This document shows, in pieces, positions 50,324-58,956 of a stretch of 64,000 nt of DNA. The notes beneath the pieces were generated by a model. The model was not told where the DNA came from. It saw only the letters and a program-made list of their open reading frames with translations, and ran no database searches. Both the position numbers and the translations under genes were made by a program. Where the stretch lies: contig NZ_JABCPZ010000012.1 of the NCBI RefSeq assembly GCF_013283785.1, forward strand, positions 1 to 64,000, in the 5' to 3' direction. The first letter of the stretch is position 1, and each line of letters opens with the position of its first letter. This DNA is from Nonomuraea antri. GTDB taxonomy: Bacteria; Actinomycetota; Actinomycetes; Streptosporangiales; Streptosporangiaceae.

Positions 50324-51925
50324 ATGATGCGCCGGCTGAGAGCCGATCTCCCGCTGCTGGCCGTCGCCGTCGGGTTGCTGCTGGCGGTGGTGCTGTGGGG
50401 GGCGATCTTCACCGAGTCGCTGGCCAGGGCCGGGGACGCGGCGCTCGGCTGGGTGGTGCACTCCTTCGGCTGGCTGTTCGTGGTGGCCGCCGACTTCTTC
50501 CTGGTCCTGGCCGTCGTGCTGGCCTTCAGCCGGTTCGGACGGATCCGGCTCGGCGATGACGACGACGTCCCGGAGTTCAGCAACCTCGCCTGGACGGCGA
50601 TGATGTTCAGCTCCGGCATGGGCATCGGCCTGATGTTCTACGGCGTCGCCGAGCCCATCACGCACCTGCTCAGCCCGCCACCCGGCCTGGACATCCGGCC
50701 GGGCTCACCCCAGGCGGCGCAGACCGCGATGGAGTACGCCCTGTTCCACTGGACCCTGCACCCCTGGGCCATCTACGCGGTCACCGGCCTGGCCCTGGCC
50801 TACTCCACGTTCCGCAGGGGACGGGGCAACCGGTTCAGCGCAGCGTTCACCCCGCTGTTCGGCGGCCGGCCCCGTCCGACGGCCGGGCGGGTGCTGGATC
50901 TGCTGGCCATCCTGGCCACCGCCTTCGGCACCGCGACCAGCCTGGGCCTGGGGGCGCTCCAGGTCGAGTACGGGCTCGACGAGCTGTTCGGGCTCAGCGG
51001 ACGGCGGCTGGAAGTGATCGTCATCGTCGTGCTGACGGCCGGGTTCGTCGTCTCGGCGGCCAGCGGGGTGGAGCGCGGCGTGCGGCTCCTCAGCACGTTC
51101 AACGTCTATCTGGCCGGCGCGCTGGCCCTGTTCATCCTGCTGTTCGGCCCCACGGTGGCGATACTCGGCCTGATCCCCGCCTCGCTCGGCGGTTACCTGG
51201 ACAACCTGCTCATGATGTCGTCGCGGACCGGCACGCTCGTGGACAAGGACTGGCTCAGCGCGTGGACCTTCTTCTACTGGGCGTGGTGGATGTCCTGGGC
51301 CCCGTTCGTGGGCGCCTTCATCGCCAGGATCTCCCGGGGCAGGACGATTCGCGAGTTCGTCTTCGGCGTGCTGCTCATCCCGTCCGGGGCGAGCTTGTTG
51401 TGGTTCTCGATCAGCGGCGGCAGCGCCGTGTGGCTGCAGCTGTCGGGCGCGGCGGACTTCACCGGCGCGATCAAGGAGGGCGCGGAGGCGGCGATGTTCG
51501 CGCTCCTGCACCACCTGCCGCTCAGCCTGGTCTCCACCGCGATCACCGCAGGGCTGGTCGCGCTCTACTTCATCACCAGCGCGGACTCGGCCTCGCTGGT
51601 GCTCGGGTCGTTGTCGAGCCGGGGTTCGCTGCATCCCGCCAGGCCGCTGGTGGTGATGTGGGGGGTGCTGGTCGGGGCGGTCGCGCTGGTGTTGTTGCTG
51701 GCCGGCGGGCTGAAGGCGTTGCAGCAGGCGACGGTGCTGGTCGCGTTGCCGTTCGTGGTCGTCATGTTGCTGCTGTGCGCGGCGCTGGTGAAGGAGCTGC
51801 GCGAGGATCCGGGGGCCGGGCCGCCGCGCGGCGTCCATCCGCACGGGCTGCCGCGCGCGCTGCGCCGGGTCAGCGGCGAGGACGACGCCGAGCCGCCCGA
51901 GCCCGGCAGCCGCACACCCGGCTGA
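50324..51925 (+). CDS. BCCT-family betaine/choline/carnitine transporter
   Basis: 533 residues, 12 helices. The diagnostic region is MMFSSGMGIGLMFYGVAEPI and the substrate-site tryptophan segment WTFFYWAWWMSWAPFVGAFI. It imports glycine betaine, choline or carnitine with Na+ or H+, typically for osmoprotection. GGAGG precedes the ATG. The short acidic C-terminus may be regulatory. Confidence 0.95.
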   Translation: MMRRLRADLPLLAVAVGLLLAVVLWGAIFTESLARAGDAALGWVVHSFGWLFVVAADFFLVLAVVLAFSRFGRIRLGDDDDVPEFSNLAWTAMMFSSGMGIGLMFYGVAEPITHLLSPPPGLDIRPGSPQAAQTAMEYALFHWTLHPWAIYAVTGLALAYSTFRRGRGNRFSAAFTPLFGGRPRPTAGRVLDLLAILATAFGTATSLGLGALQVEYGLDELFGLSGRRLEVIVIVVLTAGFVVSAASGVERGVRLLSTFNVYLAGALALFILLFGPTVAILGLIPASLGGYLDNLLMMSSRTGTLVDKDWLSAWTFFYWAWWMSWAPFVGAFIARISRGRTIREFVFGVLLIPSGASLLWFSISGGSAVWLQLSGAADFTGAIKEGAEAAMFALLHHLPLSLVSTAITAGLVALYFITSADSASLVLGSLSSRGSLHPARPLVVMWGVLVGAVALVLLLAGGLKALQQATVLVALPFVVVMLLLCAALVKELREDPGAGPPRGVHPHGLPRALRRVSGEDDAEPPEPGSRTPG

Positions 51926-51943
51926 AAGGTGCATGCTGGGCGA

Positions 51944-51949
51944 TAACAT
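51944..51949 (+). promoter_or_regulatory. Leaderless -10 box of the GNAT gene at 51957
   Basis: TAACAT seven bases before the GTG at 51957; it overlaps the in-frame ATG at 51948, which it rules out as the start. Confidence 0.55.
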
Positions 51950-51956
51950 GCCGATC

Positions 51957-52400
51957 GTGGCAGATTGGGAGCTTCGACCGGCCTCGGCGGCCGACCTGGA
52001 TCCGATGCTCGAGCTGCGTGCCGTGGTCATGCGGCCCGATCTCGAACGGCTCGGACGATACGACGAACACCGCGTACGGCAACGGATGCGGGAAGCGTAC
52101 GAGCCGCGGCACACCTGGGTGATCGAGGTCGGCGGCGACTTCGCCGGCTGCGTCGCGCTGCGCCCGGACGCGGGCTCCTACTGGCTGGAGCACTTCTACC
52201 TGAACCCGGACCTGCACGGCAGAGGCATCGGATCCGCCGTGGTGAGCCGGCTGCTCGAACAGTGCGACCGCGAAGGCGTCACGGTCCGGCTGATCGTGTT
52301 GCGGGGCAGCCCGGCGCGCCGACTGTACGAGCGGCACGGGTTCGCCTTCGAGAGCGAGGACGAGGTGGACGTCGTCATGATCCGCCCGGCCGCGACCTGA
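51957..52400 (+). CDS. GNAT N-acetyltransferase
   Basis: 147 residues: DWELRPASAADLDPMLELRA, an acetyl-CoA loop HFYLNPDLHGRGIGSAVVSR, and ending RLYERHGFAFESEDEVDVVM. It acetylates an unknown amine. The GTG start is chosen from the leaderless box. Its 3' end overlaps the convergent gene at 52375 by 26 bases. Confidence 0.85.
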   Translation: MADWELRPASAADLDPMLELRAVVMRPDLERLGRYDEHRVRQRMREAYEPRHTWVIEVGGDFAGCVALRPDAGSYWLEHFYLNPDLHGRGIGSAVVSRLLEQCDREGVTVRLIVLRGSPARRLYERHGFAFESEDEVDVVMIRPAAT

Positions 52401-52917
52401 TCGCCGACCAAATGCGCCACCCACGGGCCGAGGGCGGCGGCGAGGACGGCCGCGCGGGCGCGGCGGGCATCGCGGTGAGCACCGCCTCGTACCGGGCCCG
52501 GTCGAACACGTACGGACCCAGACCGGTGAGACCGTCGCGGTCGACCTCGTCCTCGTAGTCCGTCTGCCGGCCCAGGTCCCGCCAGACCACCCGGTCGCCG
52601 GCGCGCTCCACGACCGCGGTCACCGCGCCGCAGCCGAGGTCACCGCACTCGGGGCAGACGTACAGCGGGATCCTGCCGTCGGTCAGCGGTGACGGGGACC
52701 GGCCGAGCAGCGCGCCCACGTCGTTCTCGTCGAAGGGCGGCGCCAGCCCCAGGACCGAGGAGAGGTCCGCGAGCGCGGGCCTGCGTCCGGCCAGCGTGTC
52801 CAGCAGCGAGTCGCCGTCGATCACCAGGTCCAGGAACCACCGCTCGGTCCTGGACGAGCCCCCGCCCAGGTCCTCGTAGGGCCTGACCCGGCGGACTAGT
52901 GACAGCGAACTGATCAT
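52375..52917 (-). CDS. Hypothetical protein with CPxCG-type motif
   Basis: 180 residues. IPLYVCPECGDLGCGAVTAV and RVVWRDLG form a small zinc-type Cys cluster (CPECG..GCG) like the one in the gene at 29032. The N-terminus (LSLVRRVRPYEDLGGGSSRT) and DLVIDGDSLLDTL suggest a two-part fold. The C-terminal 30 residues overlap the acetyltransferase and are low-complexity. Role unknown. Confidence 0.65.
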   Translation of the reverse strand: MISSLSLVRRVRPYEDLGGGSSRTERWFLDLVIDGDSLLDTLAGRRPALADLSSVLGLAPPFDENDVGALLGRSPSPLTDGRIPLYVCPECGDLGCGAVTAVVERAGDRVVWRDLGRQTDYEDEVDRDGLTGLGPYVFDRARYEAVLTAMPAAPARPSSPPPSARGWRIWSAIRSRPGGS

Positions 52918-52931
52918 GCGAGCATGGTCGC

Positions 52932-53297
52932 ATGACGGGTGCCGTGGTCGTCGAAGGATCCGCCGCGCGCAGGGCCGCGATCGTGGTCGGGGCGCTGGTG
53001 GCCGGGGTCGTCCTGGTGGTGGCGGTGCTCGCGACGGCGCCGGGCCACGAGGAGCGGTTCGGCCGTTCGATGGCGGCCATGCAGGCGCTCGCCCACACGA
53101 TCGAGGAAGGCGACACGCTCACCGAGCGGACGGTCGGCGAGCTCACGTTCACCTCGATCTCCCGGGTCGACGGCCTGGTCTACTTCCAGGAGGGCATCGA
53201 CCTCGGCGGCGAGCCGGTGGGCTACGTCTGGAGCCCGGCCGGCGAGCCTGACGACGCCCGGCATGTGACCGGCCCCTGGTACCAGTACAGGGGGTAG
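52932..53297 (+). CDS. Small membrane protein, GPWY family copy 5 (short form)
   Basis: 121 residues: one N-terminal helix (AAIVVGALVAGVVLVVAVLA), then APGHEERFGRSMAAMQALAH, VGYVWSPAGEPDDARHVTGP and WYQYRG at the end. The PGG and VGLY elements are lost or diverged (GLVYFQEG). It is divergent from the gene at 52375 with a 14-base gap. It is the most reduced family copy. Confidence 0.65.
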   Translation: MTGAVVVEGSAARRAAIVVGALVAGVVLVVAVLATAPGHEERFGRSMAAMQALAHTIEEGDTLTERTVGELTFTSISRVDGLVYFQEGIDLGGEPVGYVWSPAGEPDDARHVTGPWYQYRG

Positions 53298-53333
53298 GGC
53301 CGCGGCACTAAGCCGATCACAGGTGGTTCTCAA

Positions 53334-53921
53334 GTGCCCGCGGTCAAAGTGGACATCGTGGCACGCACCCCGAACAACAGCAGAGCCAGGAAGCCGGGCA
53401 AGCAGGCGTACGTCAAGAAACCGGAGCCGCTGGGCGTCGGCGGGACGATCGGGATGACGCTGAGCCTGGTCATCCCGGCCGGCCTGCTCATCTGGCTGGT
53501 CGTCACGGTCATCTCCGTCACGATGCCCGACCTCGACCTGGCGCTCGGTCGGTCCGGCACGCCGGGCACCGCGACCGTCCTGTCGTGCGAACGCGTCGGC
53601 AAGGGACGCTACGACTGCGACGCCCGTTTCGTCTTCGACGACCGGTCGCGCGAACCGATCGTCATCGACACCGTCCCGGACGCCGAGCCGGGCGAGGTCT
53701 TCCCCGCGGCGCTGACCCCGGAGGGCGACCGGGTGCTGCCCACCGGGGCGCGCGGGGTGTGGAACGCGGTCGCGCTGCTGGTCGCGCTCCCGTTCGGGCT
53801 GGCGCTGATCGCGTTCCTGACCGCGCTCTTCACCCGCTCCAGGAAGGCGATCATCTGGACGGGGGCGATCGGCGCGCCGTTCCTCGTCCTGCTGGTGCTC
53901 GGGTTCGCCATCGGCACCTGA
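53334..53921 (+). CDS. Hypothetical two-domain membrane protein
   Basis: 195 residues from a GTG. A basic N-terminus, one helix (GMTLSLVIPAGLLIWLVVTV), an extracytoplasmic part with a Cys pair (VLSCERVGKGRYDCDARFVF) and two C-terminal helices (VWNAVALLVALPFGLALIAF, WTGAIGAPFLVLLVLGFAIG). It follows GPWY copy 5 by 36 bases. It lacks the GPWY motif. Function unknown. Confidence 0.65.
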   Translation: MPAVKVDIVARTPNNSRARKPGKQAYVKKPEPLGVGGTIGMTLSLVIPAGLLIWLVVTVISVTMPDLDLALGRSGTPGTATVLSCERVGKGRYDCDARFVFDDRSREPIVIDTVPDAEPGEVFPAALTPEGDRVLPTGARGVWNAVALLVALPFGLALIAFLTALFTRSRKAIIWTGAIGAPFLVLLVLGFAIGT

Positions 53922-53942
53922 CGGGACGGACGCGGCGGCGGC

Positions 53943-55775
53943 TCAGGCCGTGACGATGGCGAAGTTCGGGATCGGTTCGTCCAGCACCGCCACGAGCCGC
54001 TGCAACACGCTCGTGTCGCCCTCCCGTTCCACGCCTTCGACCTCCTTGCCCGCGAGCAGCCCGAGCAGTTGCGCCTTGGTCAGGCGCAACGTCAGATCCG
54101 CCGGCTCGTGCACCGCCTCGTCCCCGGTGTCGTCCCCGGCGTCGGCGGGGCCAGGCTGCTGGACGAACGCGCCGTTGGACAGCGTCGTCCGGTACCGCTC
54201 CCCCAGGTCCGTCAGGTGCCAGTCGATGGCGAAGCTCTCGTTCCACGCCTTGGGCCCGTCCACGCGAATGGCGATCGAGTCGAAGATCTGCGCGACGCTC
54301 AGCCCGCGCATCAGGTCGGGCGAGCCGGTCTGCACGGGCGTCGGCACGATGCCGTCGCGCAGTTCCAGCGCGCCCATCAGGTAGAAGTTGCGCCAGGTGC
54401 CGTTCTCGCAGCCGTGCCCGAGCCGCGTGTACACCTCGGCCAGCAGGTCGCGGGCCGCCTTGTTGCCCTCGTCGGCGAAGACGGCGTGGTTGAGCAGCTG
54501 GGCGGCGAAGCGCAGGTCGTTCTCCTCGAGGTAGCGGCGGGCGAAGGCGACCACGGCGGCCCCGCCGCCCAGACACTCGACGTAGCGGATGGCGCTCTCG
54601 CGCGGGGTGCGTTCCCACAGGTGGGCCGGGTTGCCGTCGAACCAGCCCAGGTAGCGCTGGTAGATGGCCTTCACGTTGTGGTTGACCGAGCCGTAGTAGC
54701 CGTGGGTGTGCCAGGCCTGTTCCAGCTCCGGCGGCAGGCGTACGACCTCGGCGATCTCGGGTCCGGTCAGGCCCTTGTTGATCAGGCGCAGGGTCTGGTC
54801 GTGCAGGTAGGCGTACAGGTCGCGTTGCTGCGACAGGAAGCGGACGACGTTCTCCGCGCCCCACGTCGGCCAGTGGTGCGAGGCGAAGGCCACCTCGCTC
54901 TCGTGCCCGAACAGGGCGATGGCCTCGGTGAGGTAGCGCGCCCAGATCCGCGCGTCACGGACGAGCGCGCCCCGCAGCGTGAGGAGGTTGTGCAGGTTGT
55001 GGGTGGCGTTCTCGGCCATGCACAACGCCCGGCGGCCGGGGAAGAAGAAGTTCATCTCGGCGGGCGCCTCGGTGCCCGGGGTGAGCTGGAAGACGATGCG
55101 CACCCCGTCGATCGTCTCCTCCTGCCCGGTACGGGTGACGTCGAGGGTGGGCGGGATGAGGGAGATCGTCCCGGTGGAGGTGGTCATGCCGAGCCCGGCC
55201 CCGATCTGGCCGGTCGGCGAGCGGTCCAGGGCGGGGCCGTACATGTAGACGGATCGGCGGTTCATGGCCGGTCCCGCGTAGACGTTCTCCGACACCGCGT
55301 GTTCCATGAACCCGGCCGGGGCCAGGATCGGCACGTCACCACTGGTGACGCCGCGCACGCCGCCGAAGTGGTCCACGTGGGAGTGCGTGTAGATCACGCC
55401 GGTCACCGGACGGTCGCCGCGATGCTCCCGGTACAGGCCGAGCCCGGCCCTGGCGCACTCGGTGGAGATCAGCGGGTCGACGACGATGACCCCGCGCTCG
55501 CCCTCGACCAGCGTCATGTTCGACAGGTCGAACCCGCGTACCTGGTAGATCCCCTCGGCCACCTCGTACAGCCCCTGCTTGGCGCAGAGCTGCCCCTGCC
55601 GCCACAGGCTGGGATGCGCCGTCTGCGGGCATTCCTCCGCCAGGAAGCCGTAGGAGTCCATGTCCCAGACCACGTCGCCGGACGCGTTCCTGATCACCGC
55701 GGGGCTGAGCTTGGCGACGAACCCGCGGTCGGCGTCATCGAAGTCGCCCCGGTCGTGGAATGGAAGGTCTGCCAT
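53943..55775 (-). CDS. Metallo-beta-lactamase-fold alkyl sulfatase
   Basis: 610 residues. The metal site is IYTHSHVDHFGGVRGV with further His/Glu ligands (FPGRRALCMAENATHNLHNL), then a helical dimerisation domain and a C-terminal SCP2-like lid (ALFQKAQ-type LTKAQLLGLLAG). This is the SdsA1/BDS1 arrangement, which hydrolyses primary or secondary alkyl sulfates such as detergents. No signal peptide is visible. The ATG at 55775 is preferred over 55853, which adds an unconserved 26 residues. Confidence 0.92.
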   Translation of the reverse strand: MADLPFHDRGDFDDADRGFVAKLSPAVIRNASGDVVWDMDSYGFLAEECPQTAHPSLWRQGQLCAKQGLYEVAEGIYQVRGFDLSNMTLVEGERGVIVVDPLISTECARAGLGLYREHRGDRPVTGVIYTHSHVDHFGGVRGVTSGDVPILAPAGFMEHAVSENVYAGPAMNRRSVYMYGPALDRSPTGQIGAGLGMTTSTGTISLIPPTLDVTRTGQEETIDGVRIVFQLTPGTEAPAEMNFFFPGRRALCMAENATHNLHNLLTLRGALVRDARIWARYLTEAIALFGHESEVAFASHHWPTWGAENVVRFLSQQRDLYAYLHDQTLRLINKGLTGPEIAEVVRLPPELEQAWHTHGYYGSVNHNVKAIYQRYLGWFDGNPAHLWERTPRESAIRYVECLGGGAAVVAFARRYLEENDLRFAAQLLNHAVFADEGNKAARDLLAEVYTRLGHGCENGTWRNFYLMGALELRDGIVPTPVQTGSPDLMRGLSVAQIFDSIAIRVDGPKAWNESFAIDWHLTDLGERYRTTLSNGAFVQQPGPADAGDDTGDEAVHEPADLTLRLTKAQLLGLLAGKEVEGVEREGDTSVLQRLVAVLDEPIPNFAIVTA

Positions 55776-55919
55776 GACCGCTACCTGCCCATATTTCAGA
55801 GCCGAAAGCTCGGTAAATACCTTAAACATGACATTTAACGGACATTTCCCCATAAAACACTGCCGTAACCCGTGATGTGATTGGCTGGTAGCCGGGCTGG
55901 ATCATCTCAGGGGGCCGCG

Positions 55920-56561
55920 ATGGAAGCGTGCGTGTTCGACCTCGACGGAGTGCTCGTCGACTCGGAGCCGGTCTGGGAGGAGGTGCGCCGTGCCTTCGTC
56001 GCCGACCACGGCGGCGTCTGGCAGCCCGACACCCAGTCCAGGCTGATGGGCATGAGCACCGGCGAGTGGGCGGCCTACCTGCACGAACTGGGCGTACGGC
56101 TGACGCCGGACGAGATCGCCCGCGGTGTGATCGACCAGATGGCGGCCCGCTACCGCGACGCCGGCGTCCCGCTGCTGCCCGGCGCGCAGGCGGCGGTGCG
56201 GCGGCTGGCCGCGAGCCTGCCGCTGGGGCTGGCCAGCTCCTCCCCACGGGCGCTGATCGACGTGGTGCTCGACGCCACCGACCTGACCTCGTGCTTCGCC
56301 GCCACGGTCTCCACCGAGGAGGTCGAACGCGGCAAACCCGCCCCCGACGGCTACCTGGAGGCCGCCCGCCGCCTGGGCGTCGATCCCAAGGGCTGTGTCG
56401 CGGTCGAGGACTCCAGCAACGGCCTGCGCTCGGCCCACGCGGCCGGCATGCGAGTCATCGCCGTGCCGCACCCGCGCTACCCGCCCGCGCCCGACGCGCT
56501 CGGCCTGGCCGCGCACGTCCTGCCCGACCTGGACGCACTGACCGTCAACCTGTTCACGTGA
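55920..56561 (+). CDS. HAD-superfamily phosphatase (beta-phosphoglucomutase-like)
   Basis: 213 residues: VFDLDGVLVDSEPVWEEVRR (motif I), LGLASSSPRALIDVVLDATD (motif II), GKPAPDGYLEAARRLGVDPK (motif III) and CVAVEDSSNGLRSAHAAGMR (motif IV). It is of the CbbY/PgmB type acting on sugar phosphates. AGGGGG precedes the ATG. It may be coupled to the GNAT gene that follows. Confidence 0.9.
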   Translation: MEACVFDLDGVLVDSEPVWEEVRRAFVADHGGVWQPDTQSRLMGMSTGEWAAYLHELGVRLTPDEIARGVIDQMAARYRDAGVPLLPGAQAAVRRLAASLPLGLASSSPRALIDVVLDATDLTSCFAATVSTEEVERGKPAPDGYLEAARRLGVDPKGCVAVEDSSNGLRSAHAAGMRVIAVPHPRYPPAPDALGLAAHVLPDLDALTVNLFT

Positions 56562-56608
56562 AGAACCAGTTCACACAGAACCTGTCCAGGCAGGGCAACC
56601 CCGTTCCC

Positions 56609-57049
56609 ATGAGCGACATCAGGCCCAGAACCCCGGACGACCTGGACGCGTGCGTGGCGGCCCTGGCCGAGGTGCAGGCCGCCGACCGCTACCCGGTGGA
56701 CTGGCCGGCCGACCCGCACCGCTGGCTGACCCCGTCGAACCTCGCCCTGGCCTGGGTCGCGACGGCGGCCGGCGGCGGCGTGGCCGGTCACGTGGGGCTC
56801 ACGGACGACGCGGAGATCGTCCGCCTGTTCGTGACCCCCGCCGCCCGCGGCCACGGCCTGGCCGCGCGGCTGCTCGACACCGTGCGCGCCGCCGCGGACG
56901 TCCCGCTCAAGCTGGAGGTCTCCGACGAGGGCCGGGCCGCGATCGCCGCGTACGAGCGGGCCGGCTGGCGTCGAGTCGGCAGCACCCGGGCGACCTGGCT
57001 CAACGCGGCCGGCGAACCAGCCCTCCTTCATCACTACGTGAGCCCGTGA
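56609..57049 (+). CDS. GNAT N-acetyltransferase
   Basis: 146 residues: RPRTPDDLDACVAALAEVQA, VGLTDDAEIVRLFVTPAARG with HGLAARLLDTVRAAA, and AAIAAYERAGWRRVGSTRAT. The acceptor is unknown. The ATG at 56609 is used; a GTG at 56558 overlaps the stop of the HAD gene and would add 17 residues. It precedes prs by 18 bases. Confidence 0.85.
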   Translation: MSDIRPRTPDDLDACVAALAEVQAADRYPVDWPADPHRWLTPSNLALAWVATAAGGGVAGHVGLTDDAEIVRLFVTPAARGHGLAARLLDTVRAAADVPLKLEVSDEGRAAIAAYERAGWRRVGSTRATWLNAAGEPALLHHYVSP

Positions 57050-57067
57050 AGCTATCCTTTCTGAATC

Positions 57068-58006
57068 GTGCGAGACATCACGGTTTTCAGCGGCAGCGCC
57101 CATCCCGAACTCGCTGAGGAGATCTGCTCCCACCTCGGCACCCCCCTCCACCCGGTCCAGGTCAACCGGTTCGCCAACGACGTACTGGAAGTGCAGTTGC
57201 AGGCCAACTGCCGCGAGCGTGACGTCTTCCTGATCCAGCCGCTGGTGCCGCCGGTCCAGGAGAACCTGGTCGAGCTGCTGCTCATGCTCGACGCCGCGCG
57301 CGGCGCCTCGGCCGCCAGGACGACCGTCGTCCTGCCGCACTACGCCTACGCCAGGTCGGACAAGAAGGACGCCCCGCGCATCTCGATCGGCGCGCGGCTG
57401 GTCGCGGACCTGATGGTGGCCGCGGGCGCGAGCCGGGTGCTGGCCATGACGCTGCACTCGCCGCAGGTGCACGGCTTCTTCAGCATCCCGGTCGACCACC
57501 TGCACGCGCTGCGCGAGCTGGCCGCGCACTTCCGCAGGTACGACCTGTCGAACACGGTCGTCGTCTCCCCCGACCTGGGCAACGCCAAGGAGGCCGCGCA
57601 CTTCGCCCGCCTGCTCGGCACCGGCGTCGCCATGGGCGCCAAGCAGCGCTACCCGGACGACCGGGTGGTGATCAGCTCGGTCATCGGCGACGTCGCGGGC
57701 AAGGACGTCATCATCCTGGACGACGAGATCGCCAAGGGCAGCACGGTCATCGAGCTGCTGGAACGGCTGCGCGAACGGGACGTGCGGTCGGTGCGGGTGG
57801 CGTGCACGCATGGCCTGTTCGCCAGTGGCGCGGTCGAGCGGCTGAGCGCGTTCCCCGAGGTGGCCGAGATCGTGTGCACCAACACCGTGCCCTCGCCCAA
57901 GCCCAGCGACAAACTGACCGTGTTGTCCGTCGCCCCGGCGCTGGCCGAGGCCATGCGCCGCATCCACGACGGCGAGTCGGTGAGCGCCCTGTTCAACGCC
58001 CCCTGA
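57068..58006 (+). CDS. prs: Ribose-phosphate pyrophosphokinase (PRPP synthetase)
   Basis: 312 residues: ITVFSGSAHPELAEEICSHL, the ATP/metal site YAYARSDKKDAPRISIGARL, and the PRPP loop VIILDDEIAKGSTVIELLER. The canonical class I motif is present with DDEIAKG instead of the usual DDMIDTG/A, which is found in paralogous isozymes. It makes PRPP from ribose 5-phosphate. It starts with GTG; TATCCT lies nine bases upstream. It may not be the housekeeping copy. Confidence 0.88.
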   Translation: MRDITVFSGSAHPELAEEICSHLGTPLHPVQVNRFANDVLEVQLQANCRERDVFLIQPLVPPVQENLVELLLMLDAARGASAARTTVVLPHYAYARSDKKDAPRISIGARLVADLMVAAGASRVLAMTLHSPQVHGFFSIPVDHLHALRELAAHFRRYDLSNTVVVSPDLGNAKEAAHFARLLGTGVAMGAKQRYPDDRVVISSVIGDVAGKDVIILDDEIAKGSTVIELLERLRERDVRSVRVACTHGLFASGAVERLSAFPEVAEIVCTNTVPSPKPSDKLTVLSVAPALAEAMRRIHDGESVSALFNAP

Positions 58007-58023
58007 GCCGCTGGAGTCACACC

Positions 58024-58923
58024 GTGTTAAACGTGGGAGAACCCGACTGGGCCGGCGTGGCCAGGTCCCTGCTCAAGGTCCTGGCGGTCACGGCGGCGCT
58101 GCTGCTGGCCGGCGAGGCGCTCGACCGGGCGCTGTGGTTGTTCGGCGACGACCGGCGGATGGTCGAGGTGTACGGCACCGCCGCGCGCGTCGCGAACCCG
58201 CACGAACGGCTGAGTAACGGTTACGGCGGCAGCGGCGGCCTGCTGGCCACCGCCCACCGGATGTGGGGAGAACCGCGCCTGGCCGGCCCCGGCGGAGGCG
58301 AGAGGGACCACGAGATCGTGCTGGACGTGTTCGGCAACCTCCGGGCCCCCTCGCTCGGCGGGCCGACCGGCGGCGTCGCCGACGCCCTCGCCATGGGACA
58401 TGCCCCCGCGGACCAGGTCAAGAAGGTCATCGACGGGCTGCCTCAGACGCTCGTGGCCGTCGCCGTGGTGGAGTTCGAGACGCCACTGACCACCGAGCGC
58501 CTGGTCGCCTTCAACGCCGAGCACCGGATCTGCGGCGGCGCGGACGTCTCCTACGTCTACGACGTGCCCTTCGCCGACGACTCCAGCGACCCGTCCTCCT
58601 ACAACGCGATCGTCTGGAACCGCGGCATGGTCCTGGACTACTGGGAGAAGGTCGACCACGAGTGCGCCGCCGAGCCGCGGGCGGCGCTGGCGGAGTTCCG
58701 CGACTGGGTCGGGCTGCTCGACGAGGACGACGACCTCAGCGCCTTCGGGCTGTACTACGGGCCGCTCAAGCAGGCGGCCGAGCACAACGAGGTGCACGGG
58801 CTCCTCGTGGACCGCTGGCGGCTCGCCGACCTGCGCAAGCTCCTCGACGCCCCGGAGGTTCGCACGGTTCACCTGGCCGACGTCGCCTTCGACGTCAGCC
58901 CCGGTGAGAACGAGGACGGGTAG
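58024..58923 (+). CDS. Hypothetical membrane-anchored protein
   Basis: 299 residues from a GTG with CTGGAG upstream. One N-terminal helix (VLAVTAALLLAGEALDRALW), then an extracytoplasmic domain of about 260 residues, acidic and Trp/Tyr-rich, with Cys pairs (RICGGAD, DHECAAE) and ending FDVSPGENEDG. It follows prs by 17 bases. No family recognised. Confidence 0.65.
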   Translation: MLNVGEPDWAGVARSLLKVLAVTAALLLAGEALDRALWLFGDDRRMVEVYGTAARVANPHERLSNGYGGSGGLLATAHRMWGEPRLAGPGGGERDHEIVLDVFGNLRAPSLGGPTGGVADALAMGHAPADQVKKVIDGLPQTLVAVAVVEFETPLTTERLVAFNAEHRICGGADVSYVYDVPFADDSSDPSSYNAIVWNRGMVLDYWEKVDHECAAEPRAALAEFRDWVGLLDEDDDLSAFGLYYGPLKQAAEHNEVHGLLVDRWRLADLRKLLDAPEVRTVHLADVAFDVSPGENEDG

Positions 58924-58956
58924 CGCCGGCCGGGCGGCGCCGATCATAGTGGCAGC

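Noticed and set aside
53334..53921. Sixth GPWY family member
   Set aside because: It follows copy 5 and is a membrane protein, but lacks RF-x-LS, LW-x-P-x-G and GPWY.
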